Assembly: GCA_033182465.1 (NCBI GenBank)
Contig: CP137321.1
Coordinates: 1,922,001 to 1,986,000, forward strand
DNA: 64,000 nt
Source: Sanghuangporus weigelae
Taxonomy: Eukaryota > Basidiomycota > Agaricomycetes > Hymenochaetales > Hymenochaetaceae
Reading direction: 5' to 3'
Shown piece after piece: positions 19,309 to 31,105 of the stretch. The number at the start of each line of letters is the position of its first letter. Positions within the stretch are counted from its first letter, which is position 1. Both the position numbers and the translations under genes were made by a program. The notes beneath the pieces were generated by a model. It saw nothing but the letters and a program-made list of their open reading frames with translations, had not been told where the DNA came from and did not search any database.

Positions 19309-21595
19309 ATGCAGGCTGTCTGCGCGTCTCCTGCTGTTGATCTCATGGATCATGCCACAGCAATTACGCCACTACCGGACGCAAATGCTGTCTCAGAGGA
19401 TCTCCCAGACAAGATTAGCGCGTACTATAGCCTCGTCTTTCCAAACTTCACCTACTACGTACAAACCATATCCGTGTCTATTGGGAGGAGATCAGTTCGT
19501 CCAGGTATACCCTCCTCATCGGAGCAGGCTCAGGTTGACGTCGACTTGGGGCCTCTCAAGAGTGTATCTCGCTTACACGCAAGAATCGAATACGAAGAGG
19601 ACCAGGAACGATTCGTCCTTGTCGTCATAGGAAGAAATGGTGCTTATGTGGATAAGATATGGTCCGGGAGCGGAAGTAGGGTACCGTTAGGTGTAAGGTG
19701 AGTACCAACTCGTTTCTTTTCATTTTTTTCGTGCTTTTGCGAGTTTTGCTGGCGTGGCATCTGTCTCCTGATGGTTGGGGTTATCTATGGGCGATAAACA
19801 AATCAATCCGGGTTGGAGGAGATTGGTGTCAATTTGGATCGTCTATTCTATATTTCGTTTGGTGTCTGTCATGTTTCCGACTTCTGCGTTCCTTGAGCTA
19901 CAACTATATCTTTTGATCTGATTGAGATTCTAACGCTTAACTTATTTTAAGATCACAAATCCAGATAGCTACTCGAGTCTTCGACTTCGTCCTCCCTCCG
20001 CCGCCAGCACCTGAAGATTCCCCGTCTCCAAGCTCTCCGTCTTCGACAACACGTCACCTTTCGCCTTCTATCGATGTTACTTCTCTTTCACCCGACTCCT
20101 CAGTTCACTCCCCTTTATCGAAACCTGTCGACTTGCCTTCGAATGAAGAGGGTGAAGGTCAACCTCTGGAAACGGGGAAGGACAAACCTTCGGCACTTTC
20201 AAAACCAAGCAACAAGAAGCGAAAGAAACCTGGAGACAACCGACCTCCGCCTCCCACTGTCATGCCACCGCGGCCGCAATTCACCTACGCACAACTTTGT
20301 TACCGTGCTATTACCGCGCTCGATGGCAAAGCTACTTTGCAGGAGATTTGTAATTGGATAAGTGAAAATTACGAATGGTATTGCTTTAACGAGGGTTCTG
20401 GCTGGGAGGTGAGACTTTAATTTCTTTGCATAATTAGTGATCTGATTACGGTTTCCGTTAGAGTTCCATCCGACATAACCTATCTTCGAATCGGGCGTTC
20501 AAGAAGATGGAGCGTTGTGCAGGCGAGAGAGGGAAGGGGTTCTTCTGGAGCGTTGATTCACGTTTTGAGCACACGGTGAAAGACCAAGAAGGGAAGACGC
20601 ATGCTAGTAGCGAAAAGCAAAGGGTGAAGAATCTGAAGCTTCTTGAGCCTCCGCTCAAGCGCAGTGTCAAAGGAGATTTCATGTCACCTCTTCCTCCGCC
20701 GCTACTGCCAACCAACCAGAACATTTCTTCTCAGTCTTCTTCCGACATTATTCCCATCCCAACTACCTCGTCGACCTCGGCCGTTCAGCAGACGAAGTTC
20801 ATCTTCGAGTCTCCACATATCAAGATAGAACAGGAAACAGGAAATCGAATGTCCGATCGGGCATCGCTATCTCATCCGACGACAGCAGATTCATTACGAC
20901 AGGAATCGCAGTCCACTGCCGCTGTGGTACCTATCTCGTCCTCGACTCCAGGCTCGAGCCTATCCTCCTTACCTTCGGACGTTATACCTATCATGATCGG
21001 TCCCATTTCGTCCAATGAGCCAGCAGATGCCCAACAATCCAAAGCAGCATCCATTCTGGGTTTGTCTTCTCCTCCGATTGCCTTCCAGAACAGTACTATC
21101 GTCCTTAATCCGACTATTTTCTCGTCATTAACGCCGGTGCACCTCAAGGAGTTGGAGAGCCTCGGCGCAAAGAAGGCAATCGAGATTTTACAGACCTATA
21201 TCGTACGTTTTCTCAAAGAGAAGCGCAAGGCAGAGGCAGCTAAGGCAAAAGGGAAGAAGAAAAAGGACAAATCAAAGAAGAAGGATGGAGTTGCGAAGGA
21301 ATCATCTGTCGCGACCGCGAATGGTACCTCCAACGCAACCGACCAAGCAAACGCAGCGTCCAAGACGCCGGAAGCGGATCCTACTAATGTCTCATCATCG
21401 ACTGCATTGCTATCGCCAACTTCAAGCATGATTCAAGCTGTAGAACCTCTTCGCATTTCTTCACCTCCTGTGGCATCCCTGCTCTCTGCCTCGATCAATG
21501 ACGAAGGAGATTCGAACGAGGAGATTGATATTATGGGTGATTCTGACGAACCGGCACCGAAGAAGCGCAAGGTCGAGGACGAACTTCAAATTTAA
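19309..21595 (+). CDS. FHL1: Fhl1-type FHA plus forkhead transcription factor
   Basis: Three exons: 19309-19697, 19952-20408 and 20462-21595 (659 aa). An FHA domain spans residues ~38-150 (AYYSLVFPNFTYYVQTISVSIGRRS...SRLHARI...VIGRNGAYVD). A forkhead domain spans ~238-315 (QFTYAQLCYRAITALDGKATLQEICNWI, then FNEGSGWE|SSIRHNLSSNRAFKKMER...GKGFFW). FHA followed by forkhead with this FHA sequence matches budding yeast Fhl1, which controls ribosomal-protein genes, more than the cell-cycle Fkh1/2. The C-terminal third has a lysine-rich helix (KRKAEAAKAKGKKKKDKSKKK) and an acidic tail before a PKKRKVED nuclear localisation signal. The start at 19309 was preferred over an upstream in-frame Met at 19186. 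Confidence 0.88.
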
Positions 21596-21952
21596 CGAGA
21601 GTTCAGCCATCGATTGTTGGTCGCATCCGATATTCATTTTTCTTATTTCTGATGTCGCTTTTTATTATCTTGCATCATTAATATTGCAGGACTATCGTTG
21701 CCCTACATATACCTCAATTTAGACGTTACGTAGAGCTTGTACATTTAGTTCTTGTATACTAGTCGTTGTAGTACGTTACGAATGCCGCATGCATGAGCAC
21801 TCTCTTTCAATTATTAGCATTCTCACATAATTGCATTTTTCTTCGTCTTTCGATCAGTTGTCACATTTGTTTCGTTTCGTTTCGTTCATTACTCTAGGGA
21901 TTTGTATATTGATGCATTATTACTGTGCCAATGGTTAAACCAGTATTTCTGG
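21596..21952. other. convergent 3' intergenic stretch
   Basis: T-rich 3'-UTR-like sequence between FHL1 and the kinase stop, with a short TTTCGTTTCG microrepeat near 21870. No gene is seen. Confidence 0.4.
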
Positions 21953-24078
21953 TCATGCTTTTACTTCAAACTTGTGTGTCAACGTCTTGCTTGAAGGACG
22001 GGTTTGGGGTTCTTTTGCCCAACATCTGCTTATTGCATCCCAGTGTTCGTCTTCCACCATGCTCCCTCCTGTAGGTCGCTCTGGAGGTATACCTGTGACT
22101 ACATATTTGAGCAGAACCTCCATCTCATTCTGTATGCCTGAATACGGCATCTCGCCAGTAATGATCTATCATGTATGTATAATTTTACGAATGTGAATCC
22201 CATTTGAAGAGTATAAAAGAGTTTGCACTGACCTCGTATGCAACGGACCCAAATGAATAAACATCGCTGTGCAACGTTAACCGGGGAGGAGTTGCGCCTT
22301 CAAAGGTGTATAATTCAGGCGCTGTCCATCGAACCGAGCCTCCAACGCCAGATGTGAATCTGGACATGGACGGCAAGTCAAAGTCCCTCGCGAGAATTGA
22401 AAGCCCGAAGTCTGAAAGGCACGCTCGGTGGTCGTCGTCGACGAGTACGTTTCCCTGCGGGGCCGGGCTTTAGTACAGTATTCAAACAAAAGGAACAAGA
22501 AAGTGTTTGCACCCCTGTTAGATCTCCGTGGATGATCGCGTGTGAATGCACTACCAGAAGAATCAGCTACGGACGAGGACAGTCGGGGGAAAAGAAAAGA
22601 TTATACAGTATGCGAGACCAGAAGCAACTTCTCGAATCTAACAGACCGGAGTGTGTCAGGTGTCTGGATACACAGCTACCAGGGACACAAGCAATGCTCA
22701 CAAGGCGTAATCGTTCTCCATAAATGAGAGACTTATGCTTATGAAGGAAGAACGATAACGACCCGTTTGCAAACCACGGAAGGATCATAGATGAATAAGG
22801 ACTGAATCCTTTGCATGTTCCTAGCAGTTTGACAATATTTGGATGATCTAGTCCATGCCAAACCCGAATCTCTGCTCTGAGCATCTATATTACAAAGTGA
22901 GAATACTGTCCACGTAGCCATAAGTGACAATTATACCTTGTTGATACGGTCACTGATTGTCTTCTCTTTCGGGTTCAATGCATGTGGGCGAAGAACCTTG
23001 ATTGCTATCTTTTGTTTGAGCCTCCGGGTCTTGTTCCATTCGCCCATGAAGATATCGGCAAAACCACCACAGCCGCTCGGAAAGTCTGTAAGTCTCCTAA
23101 TTAGATTGCTAAGGTCGGGAACTGAAAGTAATTCTGGTCAGGGTTGGTTCCAAGGAAAACTGCGATCTGGACGAATATACCTGGTAGGCCTATATCAATA
23201 TCGAACCCGTATAAACGAGAATTCCTAAGAGGCGAGGCTGTTGCGTCGGGGCTTTCCGCGAGTACATGCCGACGTGCAGACATCAAATCCATAGCTCGCT
23301 CGACGTCCTTGGGTGTACCTCGTGCCATGAGACTTCGGGCAAGACAATTCTGTCGAATCTCGGTATCCCATTCGGGATGATCACCCGGCGTAAGCATCAG
23401 CGCATCTTCATGCATGGTGATCGCACGATTAAGGTCATCTTCGTTGCCAGAGAGTTCCGCTCTCATGCGATATGCATTGCCTAGATTGACTATTGCACGA
23501 GGGAGCGCGATGTTGGGCTCGTCATCAGCCGAATCGGATGTACGTGCTGATAATTTTGTGATAGCAGTCTCCAATAGTTCGATGGCCTCTGTAAGTGTTT
23601 CTTCGCGACGCGTCTTTGCAAACAGGTCGAGCAAGGATACGCCGAGGTTCGCTTGCGTTTCGCAATAATTGATGTCGCTCGCGTCAGCACTTTTTAGCTT
23701 CAAGCTTTCGCGGTCAATTTTGATAGCTTCCTCCAGATCCTCCTGTAGCCCATACTGATAATACCTTGACCAGTAAGCGGCAGCAGTGACCTCCCGAGAC
23801 ACGAGATTGGAGACAATATCAGACGTCTTTTTGTCTCGTTTGGAGCGTGCTGAACTTTTACTTTTGCGTATAATTCGCTTTTCTCCGCCAGATGCCTCTC
23901 CTTCAGAGCCACTGGAAACAAGGGTGCTCGAGGAGTTTTTACGTCCCGATGCTTTTTTGCGCGCAAGACGTTTGGGCTTCGGCTTGTCGGACAGCGCTGT
24001 GTCGAGAGCAGTTTTGAGATGGCTGACAGCTGCAGTGCTCAAGCTAGACCGACGAGACGTGAACTTCGTTCGAGCCAT
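21953..24078 (-). CDS. TPR-repeat / TKL-like protein kinase fusion
   Basis: Seven exons: 24078-23181, 23121-22937, 22884-22702, 22637-22607, 22550-22513, 22454-22233 and 22165-21953 (589 aa). Residues 1-105 are basic and Ser-rich. Residues ~105-290 are helical TPR-like repeats (AAYWSRYYQYGLQEDLEEAIKI, TQANLGVSLLDLFAKT, VNLGNAYRMRAELSGNEDDL). Residues ~305-585 form a complete kinase: glycine loop GCGGFADIFMGEW, IAIKVLRP lysine, RAEIRVW helix-C glutamate, HGDLTGGN catalytic loop (HGD in place of HRD), SDFGLS and TAPELY. All catalytic residues are present, so it should be active. The kinase half resembles the large TKL-like expansion in Agaricomycetes. Substrates are unknown. The in-frame, phase-correct junction at 23181/23121 supports one fused gene. 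Confidence 0.85.
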
Positions 24079-27000
24079 TCCGTGAGTCCCGTACCCTGAA
24101 AGTATTGAAGGTGTTTGCTTGAACCTCAGTAAATATCATCATGGCAGATATAGCCAGAGTAATAGAAGGCGGGCAAAACACGGAGATTAGATTGCTATAT
24201 CAGGTTCAACACTTGCACATAATTGAGTTGGATAGATTTAATGCACCATCAACAAGAGAAGTTGGCAGCATCGAGAAAAATAATAAGCATGCACATGTCG
24301 ACTCCACGAGGGCCGAAAGAGACGCGCATTGACAAAGAGTACTGAATGAGCTTGGGCGCGAAATATATGATGGATAAGAATATGCAATTGACGACAGAAG
24401 GGAATTTGGTATGCCAAGGCGATTCTTTTTACAAATTTCTAGCAACGCCGGTCAAGATAGTTGTTAGTGCCGTAAGAGAGTACTAGTGTCCATGAAGGCT
24501 TGAAATTTGAAAAAGCGAGAGAGCAACTTAGTCTCAAGTTTGGCGGCTCTCAACTATTCTCAAAAACGTGATGCTGAGAAAGTATCTGTCGCCTCCACAA
24601 GTATTCACTAATATTATAATTTACGAGCGTCAGAGGCAAGCGCTTACTGACGACTGTAAAACCACGAGGTCTGATACGGTGTGAAAGAAGCAATCCGTCC
24701 GGCGCCAAACATTTACGGATTTCAGAAGAGCAATACAAATACTCGGAGTTAAATCGAATATCGAATTGGTTCACACCAGCGCTCCACGTCTGAGAAACCA
24801 CCTGAAACCACCGAGACCGAGGAAATGAAATATAATACGGCGGGAAATGTAATCCGCACAAAGAGCGCGTGGGTCGGTCCGGACGCTCTAGAACAAAAAA
24901 ATTCGGTGCTATCGGCGCTCGTGAATGCGCGGGGTTCATACAATGACGAAATCCGGGGAACGAGAATTGAAGACAGGGGGTCACGAGGACGTGTTGCTTG
25001 GGTTCTTCAAAATTGTGAAAATGTCACAGTGTCTCCTGGCCTGGTGACTGACGGACGCTACTTGAATGGCTTGAGCTTGATAGAATTTGAGCGAGTCTGA
25101 ACCTGTTTGAACGTATGGTCACGAGCAGCCTCCGGAGCATGAGCAAGCTGCGGATCTAAGAGCAGCAGAGAGAATCCTCGTCCTCATGAATGAGGCAAGC
25201 GACGTAATGCAGGAGCTGGACGATCATCGCCTGACTCCCTAGCAGATCCTCGGTTGTCTAGCCGTTCATTTTGTCCTGTCGCGGATTCGACAAAGGTGAG
25301 GGATCGATGGTCGTGTCGACCGAGGCAGGCGAAGAGAAAGAAGGTCCCAAACAGAGACGCTCTGCTCTACTAGAATATCTTAAGTATCTCGGCTTATGAA
25401 CGACGAGATATATAGAAGTAGTATGACGCAAGAAGAAGGAACGAGGGTCCAATATGTCATAGGAAGGACTGAATTAATTTCGGCTTCGGTAGTCTTGGTT
25501 TGAGAATGTGCACCATTATGACTGGGTGAGATCATGGGTATCACACGGAGCAAAGTCGTACCGTAATAGTGCGTCTCGAGGAATGGTCAGGTGTGGTCTC
25601 TGTAATAAAGAAGCAGAGATGGCTTGGAAGTGTCTGTCGCGTAACTAAAGCCAGAGAGCAACGCAGATTGCATGGTCTAGTTAAAATATCAAATCGTGCA
25701 GCTCGATAGAATCCGCATGCTTCGGACATGAAGTTCTTGACTCTCGGTAGGATAAGCTTGGAGTCATCCGAGACGAGATATTTCAAGCAAGTTTCTGATC
25801 ATAGGGGCCAAGTTTTGCCATAACTAGATATCTCTGACAGGAGGATAACACCCTGAAAAGCAAAATTCAAGGATCAATGAGTGGTTGTTTGTCGGTGGAA
25901 ATTCGCTCGCAGAAGGCAATACCGTTTGTTATGACTTCATGAAAGCATGTTCCCCCAAAAGTTGTCGGGAAGAAATCACTAAGAAAGCGTGGGAGGCTAC
26001 TAGATAGGAAACTGATGGATGACAGACCCAGACATCCGTGGACGATCCAATAGAATCGGAGATTACTTGCACACACACATAGGGAACGTGCAAGCTTTAC
26101 GGTAACCTCCGCACCAAATTTTGGAGTCGAGCTGCGGCGTCAATCGAGATGCGATCCGGAAGATATATATACGATGGAGCAGGGACACGCAAGCATTACT
26201 CACGGACCCATAGAATGCGGGTGTATGCTATACGATGAAGGAGGAACATGGCATACGGAATGTTGAGCGCTCTTTCTCGAATTTCTCGAAGGCAGGCACG
26301 ACCAGTCTGAAATAAGTTCTTGAGATGCGCGCGGAATCGGACTAGACTCGGGACGAAGGAACCGCGAGTGGGTGTGGAAGCAGTTTGGGGGATACAACGT
26401 GTAAAGGGAAAGTTTGATAAAGATCAGTCTGGGAACGGCGAAGGGAAGCAGGTTGGGGACCGGCGAAGAGTAAGATTCATTCAAGAGAGAGTTCCGTATG
26501 ATGTAGGCGGATGCAATGAGCTGAGGTTCACGCACGTTCGAGAAGAAGAGATGGTGACAGGACTGGAAACAGAGCGAGCGTAGATCTTAGAGTTTGGCCG
26601 GGCCACTTCTCAACCGGGTACGCAAATTAGGACACGATCCAGTTGTTTATACGAATATGAATACTATTTTGCCGCAGTAAGGCCAGTAGCTTGGTATGAG
26701 AGTGAAACGTGCGTCTTCTGGTGGTATAAGTTATAGACTGTGTCAGTGGGGAAGCGTCGTCAAGCAATGGCCATGCCGCGTACGCGAGTAAATTACAAAA
26801 TAAACATACCTTATAGTGGAACGTTGTTGTGTTCTGAAGGATGAACTGTCGGGGGTCACAAAAGCAGTCGTGTGGCACGTGCGTATCGAGATGGCCAAAG
26901 TGACGTCCGAGTCCCGACCTTCTCTCGTCTCTCGTCTCTCGTCTTCTCCCCATCCCGCAACTTCATCCGTTCTCTTATATATCAATCCAATCTACCGCCC

Positions 27001-27155
27001 GTTTTCACCTCATGTGAGTCTATAGCATGCTGTGTTGCCCCGCATCCTTTTCTGAGACATTATGTCCCTCGACAAGTCCACAACTCGCAGATTTTTTAGT
27101 GGCATCCACAAGCCTCCGATTGGCTGAAAACCTTGACCATCTTCCACTGTCGTCG
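24079..27155. other. 3.1-kb gene-poor region
   Basis: No convincing gene. Reading frames here are short, overlap on both strands and show no family match. Weakly protein-like scraps are + 25131-25241 (PPEHEQAADLRAAERILVLM), - 26350-26210 (HLKNLFQTGRACLREIRERA) and - 26076-25867 (TFGGTCFHEVITNGIAFCE). They could be remnants of decayed genes. The right end (26816-27155) is likely KCS1 promoter and leader, with a CACGTG box at 26876-26881 and a CTCGTCT-repeat pyrimidine tract at ~26920-26945. Confidence 0.45.
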
Positions 27156-30100
27156 ATGACGACGAGCCCGAACGCTACTCCATCCCAGCGTTCGCCATCG
27201 CCAAGCCAGTTTTCATCATGCTGTCCTGCCTCTCCAGAACCACTTACCCCGGGAGATGATGATTATGGGGGTTCCGACTACTTCGCTTTACACAGTTCAG
27301 ACGAAACACCCACCCACCCACCACCCACACTTGCTTTTCAAAATGGCACCCAAAAGCGGCCATCCATAAGCGATAGTGATGAGATGGGAGCGAGGAAACG
27401 TCAACAGGTGCTTCTGCATCCAGAACCGGAATCGCAATATCCGGCTCACAACGTGGAAGACCTTGCGCTAAGTGACTATCTACCTCACATCCCTCTCCGC
27501 CCCTTTCGCAATCAGGTTGGTGGACATACTGCGATATACAAGTTCACCAAGCGTGCTGTATGTAAAGTGAGTGACTTTTCTCGTTTCCTTACCAATGCGA
27601 TTTTGCCGAGATGCATATATGGACGTTGCGTGGTCTATCCATTTCCTTTTCGATAGTATCTTGGATGTAAAGTTATTGATTGACGTTGACATGTCTTCCT
27701 CAGCCTCTCGTGTCGCGGGAGAATCTGTTTTACGAAGCAGTCGAGCGTGATTTCCCGGAGCTTTTGGAGTTTATTCCGAGATATTTGGGTGTCATGCTTG
27801 TTAACTACCGACGTGTCCGCAAATCGTCAAAAGGTTATCGCAAGGCCTTACCTCGTAGCACCGAACAGTTTGATGGCTTTACAAAGAGCAAAAGCACACC
27901 TAACATCTGCTCGGAAAGGAGCGACATCCGGGTCTCGCTTGAACCTCGTGCACATCGCTCCGCAACTTCCCAATCCCTTCAGAATACATTACCACACACG
28001 CCTTCTCACAGAAATTCCGCCTATTATAGTGCCCTAGAGGATGAAGAGACAGATGCAGAGTTTCCAGAAGTCGTATTGGATGAGAACAGACACATCGTTC
28101 CCGAGTGGCTTTTGGAGGGCAGAGGATGGCGCGATGAACTTCGGCAGTCGATCTCCAGTGACGGTACTCACGAGTACGCACGTCGCCGATTATTACACGG
28201 GCAGCATGATAGCGGGACAGCATCAACCCCAGACCTAACATACGCTCCCGGCTTCTCAGGAGATGATAAGGCATCTTTAGGAGGAACGAAAATCTGTGCT
28301 GGCCGAAGCTCTTTATCCCCTGTCACAAATGGCGACGAATATTTGTATGAGCAGTCTTTTGGTGCACCGACTCCTGTCAATTCGCCGGATGATTCTCGGG
28401 GAGCTAGCCCTCTCATGCGAGCGGCTGCAACTGAAGGAGACGCAGCAGGATTTTCACCGCCTCGCCCACATATACGAGTTTCTGCCACGAGCCCGTGTTT
28501 ATTTGGTGCGGGAGGTGGTGTAACAGGCTTGTTCGGCGGGACAGGTTCTACAGTCGTTAATACGGAGCTCAGAGACCATGTATTTGGCGCAATTTTGCGA
28601 AGTTTCTATCGTCGAACTCGCAGTCAACACGGTCAGCGCGCCGCGTGGTCAGAAGACGAAGGTGACATCGCAGACGGCGAGTACGAGGGAAAGTCCATGT
28701 TCAGGCGCCCAAGGTCGAGCCGCCGAAGACGACCCACTCATCGCTATCGTCCTTCTGTCGTCGATCGTATCAAGGACGAGGATGTACGTGCGATGCGCCA
28801 CGCGCAGAGTGACGACGAGTGCACAAGTCAAACGCGTCGATCCCGAATGACGAATGGAATACTCAGTGAACCCGCATCAAACATCTCATTCCCACATACC
28901 GTCTCCGCGGAACCTGATAATCAAAGGTTAGCGCGCATGAGCAAGCCTTCATTAAGTACTTTGAAGGTCAGCTCACTTTCATATCCCAGATCGTCCTATG
29001 ACGACGATCAAAGTGCCCTGTATCCTCGTTCTCCCAAGCGTGCGTCGGAAACTTCGCCTGAAGAATGCTTTTCGCGGCAAGAACACTTCATCCTGATGGA
29101 AGATCTGACTGGCCGGCTGAAGAAGCCGTGCGTGCTCGACCTCAAGATGGGTACTAGGCAGTACGGAGTAGATGCCACTCCGGCTAAGAAGAAAAGTCAG
29201 CGCAAGAAATGTGACCGTACGACAAGCAGGACACTCGGAGCGCGAATGTGTGGCATGCAGGTCAGGCTTTACCTATCACTGCTTCGATTCTTTTTTTTGC
29301 CGGCTGATCGTCTATTTACTTCCTAGGTGTGGGACCGTGCCTCTGGGACATATCGTACTCAGGACAAGTACAGGGGTCGCGAGATAAAGTCTGAAGAATT
29401 TCGCTCTGTCCTATCATCTTTCTTGAATGACGGAGAAAAATTCATGGCGTATCATATCCCTGGAATTCTGCAAAAGCTATATGCACTTGCGGAGATCGTG
29501 AATCGTCTTGTTGGCTATCGCTTCTATGGTTGCAGCTTGCTTTTCATTTACGACGGGGACTCTGAGGCTCAGGATGCAGCTCGAGCATATTTTTGTGAAC
29601 GTCCGTCGTCTCGCAAGAAACGCGGCGAGTCGATGACTCGACGGGGAACCGATTCCCGTAAGGCCGCCCAGACATTGCGTCGGTCGCACAGTGCGGACCT
29701 TATCCTCAGTCCGTCTGATAAGCCCGAATCTGACTCAAACGGATCAAGCAGCCCCACGCGTAGAAGACGTAGTGGTGAAGTCAACGTGCGCATCGTAGAT
29801 TTCGCTCATACAACTACTGGAAACGACTATGTTACTCTGCCTTCAGATGGACAGATGCAGAAGGCGGGAGAGGTGTCTAGTGGAAAGGGCTATCAAGCGG
29901 ATATCGATGCTGAGACAGGCTTGATATACGCGCGTTACCCGCCTCACTATCCTGAAAGGCCAGACCGTGGGTTCCTCTTCGGACTGAAGAATCTCACAGA
30001 GACGCTAGAACGGCTCTGGGACGAGGAGCGTATCCGTCGAATGAAAGCATCACGCGACGACCCGTCGGCCATTGCCTTACAGCTCCCGCCTGTCAATACG

Positions 30101-30172
30101 GAAGGGAAGGCGATCTTTGACAGGGTATTCGGACCACCTGGCGAGGAGGACCTAGGAGAGATATCAACATGA
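27156..30172 (+). CDS. KCS1: inositol hexakisphosphate kinase (Kcs1/IP6K)
   Basis: Three exons: 27156-27566, 27704-29260 and 29327-30172 (937 aa). It makes the pyrophosphate 5-IP7 from IP6. Family signatures: [25 protein letters not shown] at residues ~110-137 (N-lobe strands), [24 protein letters not shown] just after the first junction, [22 protein letters not shown] carrying the PxxxDxKxG inositol-kinase motif, [19 protein letters not shown], and RIVDFAHTT (the metal-binding aspartate). A long disordered insert rich in Ser and Arg separates the N-lobe strands from the catalytic core, as in fungal Kcs1. An in-frame Met at 27027 could extend the protein by 43 residues; 27156 ([13 protein letters not shown]) is preferred. 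Confidence 0.95.
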
Positions 30173-30608
30173 ACTTAATTCTAATTCTGGTATCTCGTCT
30201 CATTCAATTTTTCATGCTGTTGTGGATTTCATCATGTCATCACATTTCCTTTCTTTTTCTCTTTCTGTGTCTTCAACTTGTTGTGCATTTTTCATTGACT
30301 GTCTTCAAGTTTTCTACATCTCACCATAACCCCTTTGCCCGTCAATGTCGATTTTCTCTTTATTGTGCTCATACCATATGCTCGCAAACATTTTAGACTG
30401 CATTTTTATCCCGATAGACTTGATTCCTGTCATATGCCATATTTCCTGTGCATGTAGCAATAAAACCTTGCAAAATACTCCCGAAACGGTTATGAGGGAC
30501 GCGGTCAGAACATTATGGCACGAATAAGGTCTATGATTTGAGAAGTAAGGCATGCCTGAGGGATATTGTACGGCGCTGAAGCTATTTGGGACTTTTACAC
30601 AAAGGCAT
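30173..30608. other. convergent 3' stretch between KCS1 and QCR9
   Basis: T/C-rich 3'-UTR-type sequence with no recognised element. Confidence 0.4.
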
Positions 30609-30960
30609 CTACTCTTCCTCGTTCTTCACATAAATGTGTTTTACGTCCTTCCATTGTTTCTGAAAAGCCCAGTCAGAAATCATCGTGTCAGTAATAAAAC
30701 CAAGGGTTACTCACACCCTGATTCCAGCGGTCCCAAAAGGCATTGATGCCAAGGTCAAAGCCGATGCTGAAGGCGAAGGCGCCCACGAAAACACTCGACA
30801 CAAAGACACCTGAAGCCAGAATAAATATTAGGCACATTCGTGCGGCATTGGAAGTAAACTGACTGTTGCGCTTGAAGAGTGTGTTGTACAACGTTGTCGA
30901 GATCTGGCGACGGGAGTCAGTACAACGTTAACGATGCTGTTGGAAATCGCTCACCGCCAT
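30609..30960 (-). CDS. QCR9: cytochrome bc1 complex subunit 9
   Basis: Four exons: 30960-30955, 30903-30864, 30809-30715 and 30659-30609 (63 aa). The protein begins MAISTTLYNTLFKRNSVF, has one membrane helix (VFVGAFAFSIGFDLGINAFW) and ends WDRWNQGKQWKDVKHIY. Every part matches Qcr9/UQCR10, the small single-span subunit that stabilises the Rieske protein in complex III. The length is normal for the family. The first coding exon is only 6 nt (ATGGCG). The start is fixed by that exon because no other in-phase ATG precedes LYNTLFKRN. Divergent, 145 bp from the uS11m start. Confidence 0.93.
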
Positions 30961-31105
30961 GGCGAAGAGGTGCAAGGACTGGAAAGAGAGATGATGGAAA
31001 GGGACAACTTGAACAACGAAACGACCGAGGACTAACGTACTCCGGGTTTTGCCGGCACGCTATTGGATAATATTTTGTAACTTGAATTTCTTCCAACTTC
31101 ACGTC
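30961..31105. promoter_or_regulatory. 145-bp bidirectional promoter of two mitochondrial-protein genes
   Basis: Separates the start codons of QCR9 (-) and uS11m (+). Co-expression of a respiratory subunit and a mitoribosomal protein from one promoter would be logical, but no binding site is identified. Confidence 0.5.

Noticed and set aside
24550-24984. Minus-strand 144-codon frame
   Set aside because: Overlapped by equally good frames on both strands, no splice-supported extension and no recognisable domain.
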